This document shows positions 12,382 to 25,300 of a stretch of 64,000 nt of DNA, one piece after another. The position numbers were made by a program, and so were the translations under genes. Position 1 is the stretch's first letter. Each line of letters starts with the position of its first letter. The stretch is from Muricea muricata (lineage: Eukaryota; Cnidaria; Anthozoa; Malacalcyonacea; Plexauridae): positions 92,945,369 to 93,009,368 of the forward strand of contig OY979716.1 in assembly GCA_963855995.1 (NCBI GenBank), written 5' to 3'. The notes under the pieces are model-generated. The model was not told the origin of the DNA. It did no database searches and saw nothing but the letters and a program-made list of their open reading frames with translations.

Positions 12382-13359
12382 TACCTTCAGCAACTCGTAA
12401 TTTTTACGCGTCTAGATGCACGTTTGCGTTCAGCGGTCAACCTTCGTGCGCCCGCGATATATCAAGCCCGCGATCAGTTGTAATTTTCAGAGTAGTTTTA
12501 TTTTTTCGAACAAGTCTTATTTTCGAACAACACTTATTTTGGAACAAGTCTTATTTTCGAATAAGTCCTTTTTTTTGGAAATATTTAATTTTTGCAGCAT
12601 GTGCTTTCTTGTCTTTCGAAAATTGTTGTGCGTGTATGTTTACAAGTGTGATTTTTCCAAACAAGTCTTGCTTTTTGCACGAAGTATTTTTGTCCCGTCT
12701 GGCGCGCCATACAAGTGTTCCTTGTTGCACGTACACACGAGCAAGTTTCGTTGTTGAAAAGCTGGTACGACTGGCAGGCTCCTTGTTAAGGAAAAATTAC
12801 GCACGAGTAAATAAAACTTGTCGAGGAAAACTTGTACGGGACTTAAGACTGCAAGTACACAGCTAAAACAATAAAAAAAACAAGATTTATGAAAAGCGCC
12901 ATGTAAAATATACCAGACCTATTCCCACTCCCCTTTATACAATATACAGTTAATACTCAAAAGTTTAAATACATCTTTTACCTGTAATCTGCTTAGTCAA
13001 CTACACCAATCAATTTCGGGACTTTGATATTGTATGCATGTAGTCATGTACTACTACTACTTAAATTGCAAGTGTGCAAATGTGCAAAGATTTTAGAGGA
13101 TGCAAGTCAGATTTTTAACAATGAAAGTATCACTAAGGATATGTTATCACTCAAAGCATAAAACTGGATTCCACACTTTCAAACGTTTGAGCGGGTATAC
13201 TATATGTGCCTACAAAAAGCGACCCCTTCCGTAACCTTAGCTAGCTTCTTTGATGACCTATCCCCATAATTCAAATACTCGCTTTCGTAAAATTCATGTT
13301 GCTCCGAGTGCATGTAGAAAGATATTTTCTCATTTTCTTTCTTTTCATTGATCATAACG

Positions 13360-13560
13360 ACAGGCTGTTTCAAGTTGTTAACAGACGTCGTGCAATAAGA
13401 TTATTAAAACTTATTATCCACAGGTTTGCTGCAAGTTGCTTCAAGAAGTTTTAACACGTCTGTAAATGACAGGTTGCAACAAGTCTGATTTTGTTACAAC
13501 TTATGAAAATGACAAGTTTGTTGCAACTTGTTGACAAATTGTAAGAAGCTGGTAAATTGT
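13360..13560. repeat. Cluster of CAAGTTGC/GCAACTTG short palindromes
   Basis: Several imperfect inverted words such as GTTGCAACAAGT and TTGCAACTTGTTGACA occur close together just upstream of the TRAF start. The architecture resembles the other palindrome clusters of this window. Confidence 0.5.
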
Positions 13561-13636
13561 AGAAATGCACTGATTACGCGCACGAGAAATAGCCGATTAA
13601 TGTTGCCAATCAACATATTTCACCATTTGTCGTTCA

Positions 13637-13648
13637 TTTTTGTTTTAG
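13637..13648 (+). promoter_or_regulatory. Possible 3' splice site in the TRAF 5' UTR
   Basis: TTTTTGTTTTAG ends at 13648, 13 bases before the TRAF start codon. A pyrimidine-rich AG this close suggests that an untranslated first exon lies further upstream, so the promoter need not be adjacent to the ATG. Confidence 0.45.
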
Positions 13649-13661
13649 TTGAAGAACTAAC

Positions 13662-14029
13662 ATGAGTCGACAGTATCGCCAGTTAGCAAGCGACATCGCT
13701 GAAATGGAGAACGGAGAAAACGAAGCTTATGTAGCTCCAAGTGCTGAGAGAAGTGGTTCTCAGTCCAGTATATTAGCAAATCCACAATCCTCAGGCCCAG
13801 ATGATAGTGGCGAACGTGCTCAAGCCAACCGCCCAAATAGTCAGAGCAGTATTGAAGCAAGTCCGAATACTGCAAGAAGCAGTGAGAGGATTGATGGTTT
13901 CGACGAGATTTTTGATCCAGCAGTGAGCGGTGATTATGAATGTCCTGTGTGTATGCTGGTACTGCGTAATCCTGTTCAAACGCAATGTGGTCATCGTTTT
14001 TGTGCAGCTTGTATAAAGCGACACATCGA
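13662..14029 (+). CDS. TRAF exon 1: amino-terminal tail and most of the RING
   Basis: The start ATG at 13662 follows AACTAAC and is the first in frame. Residues 1-90 are polar and probably disordered, with two SQSSI repeats (33-37 and 60-64). The RING begins at YECPVCMLV (92-100) and continues through CGHRFCAACIKRH. The donor is CGA|GTAAGT at 14030, phase 2. Without splicing the frame stops two bases later. Confidence 0.92.
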
Positions 14030-16303
14030 GTAAGTTTATGACGACAATACAGAGTAGTTTGTGCTGTTAGTATTATTACCCTGGTGGATTCCAGTTTACA
14101 TATTGATTGTTTAAAGAGTAAAGAAAATTAGCAAGTATATAATACCGGAGCCGAGCCGGAGCTGAAAAACCGAATTTTTCACAGCCCTACAGTATAAAGT
14201 GTTTTTTCCCTTGACAGAACGAATGCTCAAACATGTCCAATTGATAATCAAGAGTTAAAGCAAGAAGAGGTATATATTATTAAGCAACAAAATTCGCGTT
14301 AGTACGAGAGGATTTCACGACAATGACTTCTTACTCTAGTTTGTGTTTTCACCATTTAGTGCAAAATAGCCTTGAAATTTCGGAAAACACCGTGTACGTT
14401 TGATCTCTATCAAAATTAATTTTTATTTGAAACTAAATAGATTTTTTAGATCTAGTCTCCTTTTCGGGATGTTCGTCTGTTTTAAGCAAGCAAATTAAAG
14501 GCAAAACTGATGCCATCTATACTTGCGCATTCAAAACTAAAATTGCTAGACAAAGAATATCTTTGAAAACAGTTAGGAAAACGTCGGTAATATTTTAACG
14601 ACAGTACATTACTCTAATTTTTGTTTAAGTTTGAATAATTTAATCTTTTTGTTTTAGTTTAGAAAACATTTCTGATTTGATAAAACTGTTTTTAGTAGTA
14701 TTTAGTATGCGTGTAAGTAAGGTCCTTAAAAGCTATTTAGATGCACGTTCCAAAGCAGAACGTAATTATATAACTGCAGCAAGGGGCAACTTGGAAACTA
14801 GAACTCCTTGAGGGCTCATTTCGATAGAATGTTAATTTTGTTTGCTAGATCAAAGATTTTTTAACATAGAATATTTAATAAGTTTGATATATTCATTTGT
14901 TTAGTTCGTGAAAGAAGTTGACTGAAACCAACGGACTGCCCGCCATCTGATATTGCTTTCCTAATATTGCCTAATTTACTAACTATTTTGTTTTCTCATA
15001 TGTGGGATTAAAGACAATAAAAGACCTTGTTAAATTTGGTTTCTATTTAACTTCGAAAATCAAAGTCAAAACTTGGATTTAGGCATTTAAATTACATTGT
15101 ATTATGTTTTCATTCTATTTCGTTTATAAAGTTGCAGTTTTAACAATTCCACATTAATCGGCCCACTCAATAATCATATCTTGCATGAATTTCATTTTCT
15201 TTTTTAAAATGCCCCAATAATTTTTCCTAACATTAGTGGGGATATAACGTGACATCTTTCATGGTCCAATTATAGATATACGCAGATAATTTTGCCAAAC
15301 GAGAGATAAGTCAATTCAAGGTGAAATGCCGTACTTTGAAGAACAAAAAGGATTGTCCATGGACTGGAACCTTGCAAAGTATCGAGGTAAATAAAGATTA
15401 GTCCAAAATTGAGGAGACATTGTTCGTCACCCAGTACGAATTTCATATGTACGTATTTCTATGCTAGTTGCGTATTTTTTTTATTATGTGGCAAGTGTTT
15501 TTGAGCCGCCCATCCACCAAAATAGATCATTTTGATTGGTTCCTGAGTGGTAGGAAACCAACGGTGTGGACCGCTGTCGTTTGACAGAAATTTTGGGGTT
15601 TGAATCTTTGAGAAATCTTTTTGTATTTTTTTTAAAGAAAATTTTTGTTTTTAAAACGGACTAAAGTATAAAATATCTGAATGTGAGGAGGCACGAATGC
15701 TTCTTATCACTTAATTAAGAAACCACTATGACACACACACAATGTTGTGGGAGAAGGGTTGATGGGGAAAATGCTCTAATTCTTATATAATTATAAACTG
15801 CGGTCAAATTGCCCCTCCCCACAGACTCACAATTATGATTATGCATTATGGTTATGATATAATTATGTCCTCAGGGGGTAATAGGTCCCCCATGTTGGAC
15901 CTTGCCCAAGGGGTAGTAGCTCCCCGAGATGGGCACTCTCAATGTCCAAGGGGTAGTAGATCCCCGTGATGGTCATTGTTTACTTAAATGTCCAAGGGGT
16001 AGTAGATCCCCGTGATGGTCATTGTTTACTTAAATGTCCAAGGGGTAGTAGATCCCCGTGATGGTCATTGTTTACTTTAATGTCCAAGGGGTAGTAGATC
16101 CCCGTGATGGTCATTGTTTACTTTACAATACATTGGTTTGTGTGAGTCTATGGCGTTAAGGGTGACCTTTGGGAGCACTACATCCCCACAAATGCGCAGC
16201 ATGCGCATTCCCCATAAACGAAAAACCATCCCCCGGAACGTTGGACCAGATTTTTGGTTGTTTTTTTTTTTTTGTTAAAATTGCAATAATAATAATAATA
16301 ATA

Positions 16304-16345
<42 letters not shown>

Positions 16346-19300
16346 GTTCTTAGTACGCATTTTGCAATGCCTCATGCCTTTACAAATTACATCGAATTAG
16401 AAAACTCTATATTACACTATATATAATAACTGTAATGAAATAAAAACTGCTTTGTCAGGTGATGGAAAAACTAGCCGTCTGAGCATTACCATTGCTTTAA
16501 ATACAGCTGGATTGTCAGGAGGTCAGGAAAAACCTGCAATACAGGAAACCTGAATGGGGCCGAGACAGCTACCAGCAGCTTCCCCACAAAGCTTCTATAT
16601 TACAACTTGATGATTAAGCCATTGATAATACAGCAAACAGAGCTGACCATCCCTGCATTTCTTATTTCTTCATGTTTGCATTTTTAATATAATAGTTTAG
16701 AATCTAGTCATTGGTTAGGCAAAAACCAAATGCAGACTATTTTCCAGTTGTCTTTCATATCATGTTGTTAAGAATTTTAGAAAGAAAAGTTTTGGTGCAA
16801 ATCACAAAGTTGTAATGTAGTTTTAAATTGCCCTGATAATATTGATAATACTGATTTGATTGAATATTGCTGTTGGCCTTGGTCATCAATTAGTTTAACT
16901 TTGAAAACATAGTAGTACTATTAGGCAAACATGCAATTTATCCAATAGGAGCTGTGTTGCAGTTGACAGGTTGCCAGTTTTAATTATATTGATTGTGACC
17001 ACATATAATGCATGGTGGTATAAATGGGTAACAAGCTGTATCAGATATACCAGATAGCTCTCTTTCCCCAACTATAGAAACCGTCAACAAATTTAGTGTG
17101 TAGTGTTTTGTGTGAAGCAAATATGAACAAATTTCATTCAATGAATTATTAATTGAATTGAGCTCGAAACGCAGAAAGACAGGATTAACATTAATTTTGG
17201 GAAACAAAGTATAAAGTACATGGTCATATAGACCAAGCAATTCCCCAGGTTTGCCGAGAAAATGAAGCATTTTTTCTAACTGGCAGTAAGATCCCAGTTT
17301 AGAATTTAATGCTTTAAGCCAAATTCAAAACTATTTGCGTATGTAGATTCACATAATATACAGTGCTGAGTCCTCTGATGAAAATTACATTTATATCTGG
17401 TTTATGATTAATCTTGGTGCAGAAAAATCAGGACTTGTATTAAGGATTAAAATTCAAATCAATATTGAACTATACATATGACGACAAATATGCATGGAAA
17501 AGGCTTTCCAATGTATTCTAATTTGTGACGGTGATATAAACACTTGAACTTTGAACGTCATCATCTTTGGCGAATCAAGTGTCAAATTCACAGTAAAGTA
17601 TAAGTCGAATATATCAGATTATTTAAGTAAACTTTATGCCTGAGTTTTATCACAAATGACAAACTTTATGCATTTTGTTTAGATTTTTTCATCGACATGT
17701 GCACTAGAAGTTTGAATAGAACGGAGTACTTACGATACTATAATATAACTTGCGCGCAATATGATAATGTATTGATAGCTGATGTGGATCTCAGCCAAGT
17801 GCTCAGCAGCTCTTCCCGGCGGTGTTTCAATGTTGTTCCAGTTGTTACCCGTAAACTTTGACTTATTGCGGTACTCGGTGAAATGGCAAGACAATACTTT
17901 TACCATATAATACAAATGAGACCAGTATATGCAGGAGATTCGCCGAAGACAGATCCCACTCGCACATGTCGATTTTAACGTCAAATCCTTCCCTACAACG
18001 CTAGATTGTACCTTTTCTTTGAGAACCCACAAATCTTGATCGTTCGTTGTGTTCCCAATTTACTTTTAGCTTGGTCCATGCCTTTTCTTGGTTAGGACTT
18101 GAAAGTTTGTGAAACTGTGACCTTTGTCATGACCCTTGTCTTATACGCGAACGCTATTCATAGTGCTCTGTATATAATCGGAGGAAAAATGAATTGGACG
18201 GGAAAGCACTATATTTTTGTCTTCAGACATACTCGGCCGTACAAACAGCGTGTCAGCGTCAATTACTCAAAATTTCAAAATCTCTTGCTGCTGAGGTCAG
18301 ATGCCTTTGGTTGCATGTGGCAAAATAAACCTTACTGATCCAAACAGGAAGCTATGTAGACAAAATGGTGCAATCTGATTGGTCAATTTTCCCAGGCACA
18401 TACAGAGGGATTTAGACAATGGTTTGTTGTTACGACAGTTTGTGCTAAAGGAACGTGTATGATCATGCGGTTCCTGGACTGACCTTTGTACCCCATTAGA
18501 CTTTGCACAACTTTACTTCTGGCCCTTCGCTTGTTTCATTGACTTAAGTTTATGGTGTTGTTACACATATAAACTAGCTAACACAGTGACCACAACCGGT
18601 GCGGCCGTTTATTGAATCCAGCTGCGAAGACGAATGAATTAAGGCTTTTTCTTTTTTTAAGGCATTAAAAACTTTTTGTCCTTTTCCTTCGTGCACTGTA
18701 GCCAATAATATTTTAGAAAACACTGATTCATCTCACAAGCGAAAAAAGAACTCGACCGTGCAGTATCCTTTGCGGACCTCTTGCTCAGTCAATCACATAT
18801 GTAGAGGTTATTACACGAAAGCGTGATGATCTAGTAACGACGGTTAAGCAATTTGAAAGGCTATTAAATAAAACCAGTTGTATGGATTCCGTTTTGGTTG
18901 ATCATACCCCTTTAAAGTTTATACTGATTGAATTTGGGATAATACTTTGGTTGGCTTTAACACAGATAGTCAATCTTTTAAGGCGATTTATCTGGTGAAC
19001 AATTTGTTTGAGCTTTTAACTCTTGCGAATCACGGTTATCTTTATTATTTCCAAAGATATTAGCAATCTTGTGTTGTGGTTGAAATGCATAATTTCTGAT
19101 TGCATGTTATCACTGTACTCATGCTGGCATTGGAAAATATCCCACAAAAAAATTGCAACCGACCAAGAGGTACCATTGTTGAAGAGTTAGTAAAGCTTGG
19201 CGATATTGGTAGTCTAACAAAATTGAAGCTAAATATCAAGAAAATGAATCTTTTCCAAAAGATGGATTCTGTAGTCGACGAAAGCGGAGAAGGGAGAGTA

Positions 19301-22300
19301 TGTTTTTGTCTGTTGGAGAACGGTTGGCAAGTGATATCTGTTACTATGTGAATTTCTTTATACTGGGATCCTTATAAGTAAAATTAAGAACATGTTTACA
19401 ATTCATGGTGAGAACTTTGAAACCAGCTAATCTCAAGAGGCGACAAGTGCAACACAATATGTTTACTCGCCTCCAGAGATCACTGCAAAAACCCCATTGA
19501 GTTTCTCGAAATCTAGTGCAGCGCACCGATCTAGAGGGTGGTCGGGTCTGACGAGCCAAGTTACCACCCTTAGAGTGGCGATATTCTGTTCAGAGAAACA
19601 GTTACATTGGAGATTTCTCACATACAGAGTGAAATTAAACGTTTAAGTGACGTAATTAGGAAACAAGGAGAAGAGTTTGTTCAACTCAGAGAAGAAAACA
19701 AGTTTTTGCGTGGAGTCTGCACGACCCATATTATGTCAGAAAATTTAAATTCAGTTGCATTGTATAATGTCAATTCCTCCGTAAACTCTGATGCAGAAAC
19801 TGCATTTATTCAGCTATTAATGAAAAGGCTACTAAAAGCCTGATGACAAGCTAGCATCTGAATTTTTTTTTGGTGTCAGGAGACAACGAATACATACTAG
19901 GCGTTATTTTATCAGTGGAATTGCTGATGTTAAAAAAGAAGAGATCTTCTGTTTTTTAAATAAAAAAGGAATTACACCTTCATTAATTAACCTCTTCCAA
20001 AGCAACTCAGTCAGCAAAAAATAAGCGTGCATGCAAGAACGAAAGCCTAAAAATGTACAGAAAACTTATTATACCCAAGAAAGAGAGAAATTCTCAACAT
20101 GCGTGTAAAGGCGGAAAGTTCACAATTATAAACGAATTCGACACTACCAGTAATGGGAGATTTTCAGCACGTGTATAATGGCTCAAACAATCCAAGTACG
20201 AATTTCATTTCAAGTGCGTCAAAGTTATCGTAGAGGGTTCCCCTCGGTAGCTGGGAACTGCAGTAATTTGATTAGAGTTCACAGAACTTAACCAGTCAAA
20301 AATAAACACATGTTACCTAATATTTTGTTTTTAAATGCGAGATCTATTCTTTTCATGGTGCTCGAAACTCTGCTTTCTAAAAAAATTCCAGATGAAGCAT
20401 TGCATTTTCCAGGAATTCCGGGTTTCAGTGCAATAAGGAACGGTAGGGTGAACAAAAGAGGTGGTGGTGTGGCTGTCTTCATAAACGACACAATTCCGTT
20501 TAAAATATGTGGCGATTTTTATTAGTTCAGACTATGAATGTCTATGGATGATTTTACGTCCAAAACGTTTACATAAATCAATTTCAAAAATTGCAATGCC
20601 ATGGGTTTATCTTCCTCCAGCGTTAAATTTCTAAAAATGGAGGCCTTTTTTATTATTTTTGTAATTGACACACTCGCAAGCAATCGCCCAAACATACCCA
20701 TTGTTGCTGATTTTAATTCTGCAAGAGATGGTTTTTAGGAAAAGATAATCACCGACTACTGACAATTAATGCAATTAGTTAGATAATCTACAAGAGGCTC
20801 AGCGACCCTCGACCTTGTTTTAAGTAACTTTTACACACTTTATAATAAACCAAATGTGCTCGCCCCTCCCGGTAGCTCAGACTATTACATTATTGACTGG
20901 AGTGAAAGAGAAGAGTAAAACAAGGAAAATCATTACGCGCTAATAAGAGATTCCAATCTTCAAATATTTTAGGAGCTCATTATAGTCGGCAAACCTAGTC
21001 AATGTTATACGATTCTTCATGTGTAACACACCATAGTATGGTGGGTGCCATTTTAAACGTCACGTCGGAGATGATCGATATCATCTTTCCTCTGAAAACC
21101 TTTAAAGTGCATGAGGATGATAAACTGTTTATCTCCGGCAGGCTTAAGAATTGGTTTCTAAAGAGATAGCATGGTCAGGTACAAACTATTGCGCAATAAA
21201 ATTGTATCAGAGCAAACGAAAGAACCCGAAAGAGATCGCTACTAGTATGAACGACTTTTTTTACCAACCTTACCAATGATTTTCTAAAAGTAAGAAGCGA
21301 ATTGTTGAATGTTGGAGTAGATAGTTACCTACGTGAAAAAATTGAGCAGTCTTAAAGTGAATGACCCCAACACGAGGATTATTAATTTTTTGCAAAATAG
21401 TTGCATGTCCGGCAACACACATGTTTAATGAGTCCTTCGCTCGTCAGATTTTCCCTGTTATTTCTGAAGGTGTCTAAAGTAGGTGCTGTGCCAAAAAGCA
21501 AACTATGTTGTTCATTGAATCTACTGAGGCCGATTACACTAACATGTACCTTGTCCAAGATTCGTACACTACCGAGGTTGTTAGGGACAATATAAATGAA
21601 TTTCCAGTTTGGTGGCTCACCCTGTACATCCACTGTTCAAGCCTTAATTTTCTTAATGCATAAATGGCATTCGGCGTAACACACTCCGGGAAAGTAATTA
21701 GAATCGAAGGCATTTGATCTAGTCCATCATAATAAGCTTCTGGAAACTTTTACTAACATTGGTGTTCGGCCAGCGTTGGTGGGATGGCTTGCGTCTTATC
21801 TCCAAGGAAGTTCGCAGTGTACGTCATTTTAGGGTGAACAATCCAGCGTGCTTTAGGTGAAGGGCGATGTCCCACCAAGGTAGCAGGGAGAATGTAAAGA
21901 AATGCTAATTGACCTTCGCAGAAATAAAACTGAATTACCACCAATTTATCTTGGTGAAAATCAAATATCTCGAGTTCATCCGTACAAATTGTTAGGAATG
22001 TGGTTAGATGATGATCTGATATGGACTACAAATACTAAGTACATATTGTAAAGAAAGTCTACAAAACGTCTTCATCTATTAAAGATTTTAACGCGCTACG
22101 GTGGACCTGAGAGTGATCAATCAGTGTTCTCCTGCACGGTAATTCGTTCGGTGTTGGAGTATTGATCGCAGATTTCGAGTGCATGGTGGCTTGACGTAAC
22201 TACAGAAGAAAATATAGAAAGAATCTAAAAGAGGGCAATCCGAATAATTTATCCCGGCCGAGATGAGCACCACGCAGTACTAACTCATGCAACTTGCTGT

Positions 22301-25300
22301 CATTGGGAGAACACCGGAATAATTTGTGTGCATCCTTGATTGAGGATATGCTAGATTTATCGCATAGACTTCATGGACTATCGCCAAAGAGAATTAATGA
22401 AATAAAAGAAAAGCAGAAAATTAGAAATAGGAGAAAATTAAATTTATAACTTTTTTTCTAAAACTGAACGATTTAGAAACAGTCCCCTTTAATTCATGCT
22501 ATTCGCGAGTACAATTTTAAATTAGATAAATAAGTATTTTAGTCTATACATAATTGCACGACTGCTTGTGTGTTTATTGATGTAAATAATCTTATTAATG
22601 TTCTCAAATTAGTCTCTTTCATATAGCCTTTAACGTAATAACTTTTGAAATTGTAAACACGTTGAATTTAGCTCACTCAGCTACTGAACATGTATTAATA
22701 AACCCACTTTTTTATTTATAAATGCTCATTTCAAATACACTGTAGTGTTATGAGTTGCTACAAGACAAGATAAGTCAGTGATAAGTGGGTCCTCAATTAA
22801 TGACTAATGACTAATCAATTGTGTCATCTTGCAAAACGACGACCTCATACACAGATATATCAAGATAAATAATTTATGCTTTGCGTGCCCACTTACCCTG
22901 TGATCACGGTAAAAAAGTTCAATCTTTTTCTAGGGACATTTAAAAACATGCGAGTTTGTTGAAGTACCATGCCCTAAAGGTTGCAACCAAAATGTGGACA
23001 GAAATGCTTTGGATAATCATTTGAAGAAAGAGTGTGCAAAAAGAACAGTAACCTGCACACATTGCCAAACTGAAGTGCAGCACAAGAATTACAAGGTATA
23101 TGTGGAAAGAAATGTTTTTATCGATGATGTTGTCAAGGGTAGGGATAAAATGCAGAAAGATCAACGAATACATTGTGATTTAGAGACAGTCTGTCGTGTA
23201 CTTTAATTATACTACGGCTAATTTAAGGAAACTAAAAAAGTAGATCAGGGGGTAAAGCACTGAAGATATTTTGCCTGGTCGTTACAAAAGGTTGACTGTC
23301 TTAGATCACTTCAGTTGCTGTTTTAATACTAAGCCGTATCAGACCTCATTAAGCACCACTATACTATAGCAAAAAAGTAGGAAACTCCAAATAGTTCACC
23401 AGCTTTTTCAAGTTTCACGCCGACTTGATCTCATTGCACAAGTGTGCATTTAGAAGTTAGCCTACGTGCCTACGATGTTTGATCGAAATTCCTGCTATTT
23501 CGAATATAGTAAAAGGTAAACGGATTAATAAAGCTCATGACTATGGTATCCCGTTGGTATGGTAGGAACAATTGTGGTACGACCACTAATTATCGACAAG
23601 TAAGATGTGTACTACAAAATGTTTAACTCGTACAATTTCTTTTAAGAGGAAATGCCCTTATTGCTGATCTTCTGTGCAGCATATAAGAAGTTCGGCAAAA
23701 GCCGATCAACGTATTTGTTTGACAGAATAACTTAGCATTAATTTTTGTATTAAAAGATCTTGAGCTCGCTATAGTAAATGTAATCTAAACTTGCATTTCC
23801 TTTATTTTGAGCGGAATTAACTTCTAGAACCTTTTGTATGTTTTAGGATCACTTAGGAAAATGCCAGAAGGTGTCTGTTTCTTGCCCCAATTGTAATAAG
23901 AAGATGCTCGGAGAAAAGGTATTTACCATGACGTGCTTCCGGTATGAGCTAGATCGTCAGATATATGATTTGTCTTTTTACGAGAGTTTTATGCATCTCA
24001 AAATAGCCCAGCTTTGTAGATTTGATATTAACCATTAAATGTTTCATCTAAGAGCTTGTAAATGCTTAGCCTCCTACGCAGACTGTAGTGTTTTCTCCTA
24101 AAGCTCACTTGGGGGAGTTAAAACGACAGCAAATTCCGACTGCATGCAATGGAGTCTAGTAAATGCTGTGATCCTAAATATTAGTATATATTTTTACAAG
24201 AAAATCTGAAATCATTATGTTACAGTTCAGGCTGAGAAAATAGGGCGAAAAGGAGGCTTGTATGTTTTATGATGGGAATTTGGCTAGAAAACACACGCGA
24301 AACTTGATTAATAAAAACGCGCAGCACTTGATGTAATACACAATAAATTCGATATAAAAAATGGAGCGTGACAAAATATTTTGGTGTAAAAATATAACAG
24401 TTAATATAAATGTAGAACAAGAGTTTCTTGATTATAGAATAACGACATTTAACATAAGACACGAACAACTTAATTGATGTTAAAATTCCTTACTTCTTAT
24501 TTTGTCATGTTTGGCCTAGCATACAATACTTAACTTTTAATAACACAGAGCAGTGTCTACACGTACAGCATCTTTAACGTCAGTGTCTCAATTCAATTCA
24601 AAACTCGCATCTTCGGAGTTCGAATCCTGCTCGAGACGACGAATTTTTCGTTGTTCTCTGCAGTGTCAGATTAATATGAATCTAGTTTTCACGTCTCTAA
24701 AGATGGTTCTGAAATAGAATTGAAACACTGCGCGTCCTCAAAGACCAGCGTTAAGTCCTCACGGAAATATTTCGTGCATTTAAAATGAGTAAGACTCGCT
24801 ACCAATCCCACTTGACTCTATAGCTTAATGGGTGGAGCGGTGGTCTAGAAAGCCGAAGATGCGAGTTCGAGTCCCCCTTGAGGCTACGAATTTTTCGTTG
24901 TTCTCTGCAGTGTCAGATTAATTTGAATCTAGTTTAACGTCAGCCATTACCTATTTCAACGTTCACAATGGGTACACGTCAACAAATCGTACTGATTGTT
25001 AGGAACATCTTGACGTTTTTCTTCCTCATGCAAGTGGTCAATGCAATGGAATTTCCTCATGGAAATGGCCATGCATGTTTTAAGATAGATGTTGATTTAG
25101 CAGGTCAAATTGAAACATCATTTAGAAATTCGATTTCTTATTGTAAAATATTTTGACTGGCTGGGAAGAAACTGCACTGAACTGCACTGGGCTCATTCGT
25201 TCCTCAAATACTTTTCAAAATTTTGAGTTTTAACACAACGCCTTTGCTTTTCAAAGGGATTGTTTTGATTCTCGGGGGAATTATTTACTTCCCAAAACAC

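Larger units (their letters stand above)
11986..13647. other. Intergenic region upstream of the TRAF gene
   Basis: No gene is supported. It holds the hairpin at 12,201, a degenerate run of TTCGAACAAGTCTTATTTT-like units (about 12,490-12,575) and a cluster of short CAAGTTG/CAACTTG palindromes (about 13,360-13,560). I cannot identify a promoter by eye. Confidence 0.45.

Noticed and set aside
15899-16127. CRISPR-like array
   Set aside because: The units are contiguous 46-bp tandem repeats with no unique spacers, in an animal intron.
16169-16426. Open frame with poly-isoleucine (plus) and poly-tyrosine (minus)
   Set aside because: Produced by the AAT microsatellite; nothing else in the frames looks coding.
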